Source of the DNA: Candidatus Rokubacteria bacterium RIFCSPLOWO2_02_FULL_72_37
Lineage (GTDB): Bacteria; Methylomirabilota; Methylomirabilia; Rokubacteriales; CSP1-6
DNA length: 6,251 bases
Direction of reading: 5' to 3'
NCBI GenBank assembly: GCA_001790315.1
Contig: MGCE01000080.1
Span: 885 to 7,135 of the forward strand
Position 1 is the stretch's first letter; each line of letters begins with the position of its first letter. Below the pieces are notes generated by a model, which made no database searches, was not told where the DNA came from, and worked only from the letters and a program-made list of their open reading frames with translations. Below are positions 4,119 to 6,251 of this stretch, piece by piece. The position numbers and the translations under genes were made by a program.

Positions 4119-5891
4119 ATGAGCCTCGACTCGGCGTCCTCCCAGCAGGAGGCACCCGTCCACGTCGCGACCGCGACCGTGCAAGCGATCGGTACCCGCT
4201 GGGCGGTGGCCGCCGGCCACGCTCTCGCCTCCGAGGCCGCCGCGCGCGTGCTCACGGCCGGGGGGAACGCGATCGACGCTGGCGTCGCCGCCGGGCTCAC
4301 GCTCGGCGTCGTGCACCCCGACATGGTCAGCGTCGCCGGCGTCGCGCCGATCCTCGTGCATGTCGCGAAGACGGGCGCGACCGTTCAGGTGTCCGGCGTG
4401 GGGCCGTACCCGCGCGCGTCGAGCGTCGAGTACTTCCGCCGGCGCCACGGGGGCCAGATTCCCCCGGGCCTCGCGCGCACCGTCGTGCCCGCGGCACCCG
4501 CCGCATGGCTCGCGGCCCTCGAGCGCTGGGGCACGATGTCGTTTGCCGACGTCGCGGCGTCCGCGACCGAGCACGCGAGCCGTGGCTTCCCCGTGTCCCG
4601 CTTCTCCGCCTACCAGATGGCGGCCAACGCGGACAAGTACCGGCGCTGGCCGACGTCCGTCGCCCTCTTCCTGCGCGACGGGCGCGCGTACCGGGCAGGC
4701 GAGGTCCTCGTGCAGCGCGAGCTGGGCGAGACGCTGGCGCGGATGGCGCACGCCGAGCGCCGTGCAGGCGGGAGCCGCGCGGCCGGCATCCGCGCGGCGC
4801 GCGACGAGTTCTACCGCGGCGAGACCGCGCGGCGCATCGCCGAGTTCCATCGTGCGGAGGGCGGGCCGCTCGCCCTCGAGGACCTGACCGGCTTCGAGGT
4901 CGAGGTCGGCCCCGCGCTCACGACGCGCCACGGCGCGTGGGAGATCGCCGCCTGCGGCTTCTGGTGCCAGGGCCCGGTGCTGCTGCAGATGCTGAACCTG
5001 CTCGAGGGCGTCGATCTCAGGCAACTCGGGCACAACTCGCCCGCGTACCTGCACCGGCTGGCCGAGACGGTGAAGCTCGCGTTCTCCGACCGCGACGCCT
5101 TCTACGGCGATCCCGCCTTCGTGGACGTTCCCGCCGAGGGGCTCCTGTCGAAGGCCTACGCCGCCGCGCGCCGACGCCTCTTCCGCGGCGATCGCGCGGC
5201 CCCCGACATGCCACCTGCGGGCGATCCGGCGCGGCTCGCCGCCGTGCGAAGCCGGGTGGCCGGGCTGCCGATCGCGGGGGGCTCGAGCGCCGCGGAGCCC
5301 ACGGACGCGCTCGACACCAGCTACGTCGCCGTCATCGACGCCGAGGGCAACGGGTTCTCGGCGACGCCGAGCGACCCCAACGTGGACTCGCCGGTCGTCG
5401 CGGGCGTGGGCTGTGTCGTGTCGCCGCGGGGCTCGCAGGGCTGGCTCGATCCGGGCCACCCGAGCGTGGTGGCGCCCGGTAAGCGGCCGCGCCTCACGCC
5501 CGCGCCCGCGATGGTGCTCCGGGACGGCCGACTGTTCGTTGCCTTTGGCACGCCCGGCGGCGACGTCCAGCAGCAGGCGATGCTCCAGGTCTTCCTGAAC
5601 GTCACCGTGTTCGACATGCAACCGCAGCAGGCCGTCGAGGCGCCGCGCGTCGCCTCGCGGAGCTTCCCCGACTCGTTCTGGCCGCACGCGCACGCGCCCG
5701 GCAAGCTCGAGGTCGAGCGCCGCATCGCGCCCGACACGCGCGCCGCGCTCGCGGCACTCGGCCACTCCGTCGTCGAGTGGCCGGAGTGGGAGTGGCGCGC
5801 GGGCGCCGTCTGCTTGGTGCAGACGGGGTCCGAGGGCACCCGCTGGGCGGGTGCCGATCCGCGCCGCGGCGCCCACGCGATCGCGCGCTAG
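4119..5891 (+). CDS. Gamma-glutamyltransferase family protein (Ntn hydrolase, COG0405), divergent substrate site
   Basis: This is a 590-residue proenzyme of the gamma-glutamyltransferase family, which self-cleaves before a threonine to form large and small subunits and then transfers or hydrolyses gamma-glutamyl (or other acyl) groups. The predicted nucleophile is T400 in LDTSYVAVIDAEGNGFS, giving subunits of about 399 and 191 residues. Other marks are AGGNAIDAGVAAGL (47-60), QGPVLLQMLNLLEG (284-297), LDPGHPS (443-449), PGKRP (453-457), the oxyanion glycines G480-G481 in GTPGGD, EAPR (507-510) and the terminal AGADPR. It lacks a signal peptide, unlike the periplasmic E. coli enzyme, so it is probably cytoplasmic. 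The glycine loop GGGG is replaced by VAGVA (72-76), and several canonical glutamate-binding residues are not conserved, so the substrate may be another acyl amide. It diverges from the PuuD-like gene. Family is firm, activity is not. Confidence 0.9.
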   Translation: MSLDSASSQQEAPVHVATATVQAIGTRWAVAAGHALASEAAARVLTAGGNAIDAGVAAGLTLGVVHPDMVSVAGVAPILVHVAKTGATVQVSGVGPYPRASSVEYFRRRHGGQIPPGLARTVVPAAPAAWLAALERWGTMSFADVAASATEHASRGFPVSRFSAYQMAANADKYRRWPTSVALFLRDGRAYRAGEVLVQRELGETLARMAHAERRAGGSRAAGIRAARDEFYRGETARRIAEFHRAEGGPLALEDLTGFEVEVGPALTTRHGAWEIAACGFWCQGPVLLQMLNLLEGVDLRQLGHNSPAYLHRLAETVKLAFSDRDAFYGDPAFVDVPAEGLLSKAYAAARRRLFRGDRAAPDMPPAGDPARLAAVRSRVAGLPIAGGSSAAEPTDALDTSYVAVIDAEGNGFSATPSDPNVDSPVVAGVGCVVSPRGSQGWLDPGHPSVVAPGKRPRLTPAPAMVLRDGRLFVAFGTPGGDVQQQAMLQVFLNVTVFDMQPQQAVEAPRVASRSFPDSFWPHAHAPGKLEVERRIAPDTRAALAALGHSVVEWPEWEWRAGAVCLVQTGSEGTRWAGADPRRGAHAIAR

Positions 5892-5938
5892 CCGGTCCCG
5901 GTCGCACGTCGCACTGGGGGGGACGCGCCCGCTTCGGG

Positions 5939-5944
5939 TATGTT
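5939..5944 (+). promoter_or_regulatory. Candidate -10 hexamer for the CHASE2 gene
   Basis: TATGTT lies exactly six bases before the ATG at 5951, so the predicted transcript would start at or next to the start codon. There is no clear -35, and CAGGT just before the ATG is a poor ribosome binding site. The other 45 or so bases of the gap after the GGT-like stop show no strong terminator. Confidence 0.35.
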
Positions 5945-5950
5945 CAGGTC

Positions 5951-6251
5951 ATGAGCCTGCCGCGCGCCGTGGAGCGCCTCGGACCCTGGTGGAGGAGACA
6001 CCGGCGGCGCCTGCTCGAGCTCTGGGCCGTCGGCGTGGTCGCGAGCGTCATCGTCACCGCGGCCTCCGCCGTGGGCTACCTGGAAGGCATGCAGGCGCGG
6101 GCGCTCGACCTCGTGATGCGGCTCGCCGGCGACCGTCTCGTGTCCGACGTCGTGGTCGTCGCGATCGACGAGGCCGCCTTCGAGGCGCTCGGCCAGCGCC
6201 AGCCGCTGCCGCGCGATTACCTCGCCCAGCTCGTCCGGGGCCTCCAGCGCG
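5951..6251 (+). CDS. CHASE2-domain membrane sensor protein, 5' part
   Basis: The frame from ATG 5951 stays open to the window end, giving 100 residues of an incomplete gene. The N-terminus is strongly basic (WWRRHRRRLLE, 13-23) and is followed by one hydrophobic segment at about 24-43 (LWAVGVVASVIVTAASAVGY), the usual inner-membrane anchor with positive residues on the cytoplasmic side. After it come ARALDLVMRL (49-58), VSDVVVVAIDEAAFEALG (64-81) and PLPRDYLAQLVRGL (85-98). These are the characteristic opening of CHASE2, an extracytoplasmic sensory domain. In known proteins CHASE2 is followed by more membrane helices and an adenylate/guanylate cyclase, histidine kinase or Ser/Thr kinase; which output is present here is off the window. 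It is a signalling protein of unknown ligand, perhaps unrelated to its neighbours, in the same direction as the GGT-like gene 59 bases upstream. Confidence 0.85.
   Translation, partial: MSLPRAVERLGPWWRRHRRRLLELWAVGVVASVIVTAASAVGYLEGMQARALDLVMRLAGDRLVSDVVVVAIDEAAFEALGQRQPLPRDYLAQLVRGLQR

Noticed and set aside
2680..4122. Plus-strand open frame (480 codons) spanning the MBL 3' half and the PuuD-like gene
   Set aside because: Its protein is Arg/Ala/Pro-rich and motif-free, while both overlapped genes have full catalytic motif sets.
4053..5876. Long minus-strand open frame (607 codons) opposite the GGT-like gene
   Set aside because: Its translation is rich in Arg, Ala, Gly and His with no recognisable domain, and it exactly mirrors a gene with clear family motifs. 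Long antisense frames are expected at this GC content.

Overview
The window is very GC-rich with almost uniform G/C third codon positions, little intergenic space, and genes typical of environmental heterotrophs: a branched-chain amino acid type ABC importer, a Zn alcohol dehydrogenase, a metallo-beta-lactamase fold hydrolase, two gamma-glutamyl hydrolase/transferase families, and a CHASE2 sensor. This suits a high-GC soil or sediment bacterium (Proteobacteria or a Rokubacteria/NC10-like lineage). The taxon is inference from composition and gene content only, as the window has no marker gene. || Layout on the + strand: the 3' part of livG (1-491) overlaps livF (491-1186) by one base, giving the ATPase pair of a Liv-type importer. 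A 160-base gap (1187-1346) follows. It holds a G-rich direct repeat and a strong hairpin just before an excellent ribosome binding site. Next come a Zn-dependent MDR dehydrogenase (1347-2465) and, 11 bases on, a LACTB2-like MBL hydrolase (2477-3331) whose ribosome binding site overlaps the dehydrogenase stop codon. These two form a tight pair. || On the - strand, a class I glutamine amidotransferase-fold hydrolase of the PuuD/peptidase C26 family (4056-3328) runs toward the MBL gene, and the two stop codons share one CTAG. It diverges across 62 bases from a gamma-glutamyltransferase (GGT)-family Ntn hydrolase (4119-5891, +). After 59 bases a CHASE2-domain membrane sensor begins at 5951 (+) and is cut by the window end. 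|| Working together: LivFG would energise uptake of amino acids or related small acids, the dehydrogenase and MBL enzyme look like a co-translated catabolic pair, and the divergent PuuD-like and GGT-like enzymes both belong to families acting on gamma-glutamyl bonds and may share control. The genes that open transcription units here (PuuD-like, GGT-like, CHASE2) have no convincing Shine-Dalgarno sequence but have -10-like hexamers 6 to 9 bases before the start codon, suggesting leaderless or near-leaderless mRNAs. The dehydrogenase and MBL genes instead have textbook AGGAGG-type sites. I see no CRISPR, tRNA, rRNA, transposase or phage gene, and no complete unknown multi-gene system. The most unusual items are the repeat/hairpin leader at 1238-1329 and the remodelled substrate site of the GGT-like enzyme.
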